The notes under the pieces were generated by a model. It was not told where the DNA came from and searched no databases. It saw only the letters and a program-made list of their open reading frames with translations. The position numbers were made by a program, and so were the translations under genes. A stretch of 50,791 nucleotides of DNA, taken from NCBI RefSeq assembly GCF_021731985.1, contig NZ_JAKFWH010000067.1:1-50791 (forward strand). The letters run 5' to 3'. Every line of letters starts with the position of its first letter. Positions within the stretch are counted from its first letter, which is position 1. This DNA comes from Nitrosomonas sp. (GTDB lineage: Bacteria > Pseudomonadota > Gammaproteobacteria > Burkholderiales > Nitrosomonadaceae). This document shows, piece after piece, positions 50,686-50,791 of the stretch.

Positions 50686-50791
50686 TTGAATAGATTCAGT
50701 TGGTTATTATTGTTCGACATGGTTATTTGCACATCGGTATTTTTAACCAATTGATCGATAGGTATTTTTTCGAAAAGAGTTAGGCTTAAAA

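Overview
The window looks like chromosome of a betaproteobacterium, most likely the family Nitrosomonadaceae (Nitrosomonas-like). The evidence is a tmRNA tag ending Leu-Ala-Ala, the rpsF-priB-rpsR-rplI block beside dnaB, the trpG-trpD-trpC cluster, a petA-petB-petC cytochrome bc1 operon followed by sspA-sspB, and the secA / M23 peptidase / DciA-like cluster. No taxonomic marker was searched, so the genus is an inference.

Layout: (1) 1-250, 3' part of ssrA (tmRNA). (2) about 238-6769, a small integrated element in the ssrA 3' end: HUH replication endonuclease of the P2 gpA type, two unknown small genes, an excisionase-like gene, a tyrosine integrase, a HigB/HigA toxin-antitoxin pair, and a PIN-domain nuclease with a small partner. 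(3) 6920-14900, core genes: lipoprotein, dnaB, the ribosomal operon and priB, then divergently trpGDC and an HDOD gene. (4) 15052-28844, a 13.8-kb filamentous-phage (inovirus) prophage in tRNA-Thr(UGU), bounded by exact 47-bp repeats. It carries integrase, RelE/HigA, a broken MazF module, a long nested inverted repeat, regulators, ssDNA-binding protein, rolling-circle Rep, major coat, minor coat genes and Zot. It ends with an AT-rich two-gene cargo: a metallophosphoesterase and an Hsp90-like (GHKL) ATPase. (5) 28799-37170, tRNA-Thr, sspB, sspA, petC, petB, petA, secA, M23 peptidase (all minus) and a DciA-like gene. (6) 37456-50791, a mixed region: RNB ribonuclease, TonB-like protein, aroE, mgtE, a DUF2971 gene, FMN reductase, VF530 and S4 proteins, rlmKL, a ParD-like/zeta toxin pair, ppa, and an RHH/MazF pair, interspersed with REP-like repeats and three MITE-like elements.

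How it works together: the phage module order (SSB, Rep, coat, minor coats, adsorption protein, DUF2523-type minor coat, Zot) is that of a filamentous phage without its own secretin, so export would rely on a host secretin. The integrase probably recognises 11-bp-spaced TGTCTACAT sites seen at both ends of the prophage. The cargo pair sits just inside the right attachment site, separated from each other by 1 bp, and is the best candidate for an undescribed (probably anti-phage) system. Five type II toxin-antitoxin loci occur in 50 kb, four of them with a palindrome just upstream that is a likely autoregulatory operator.
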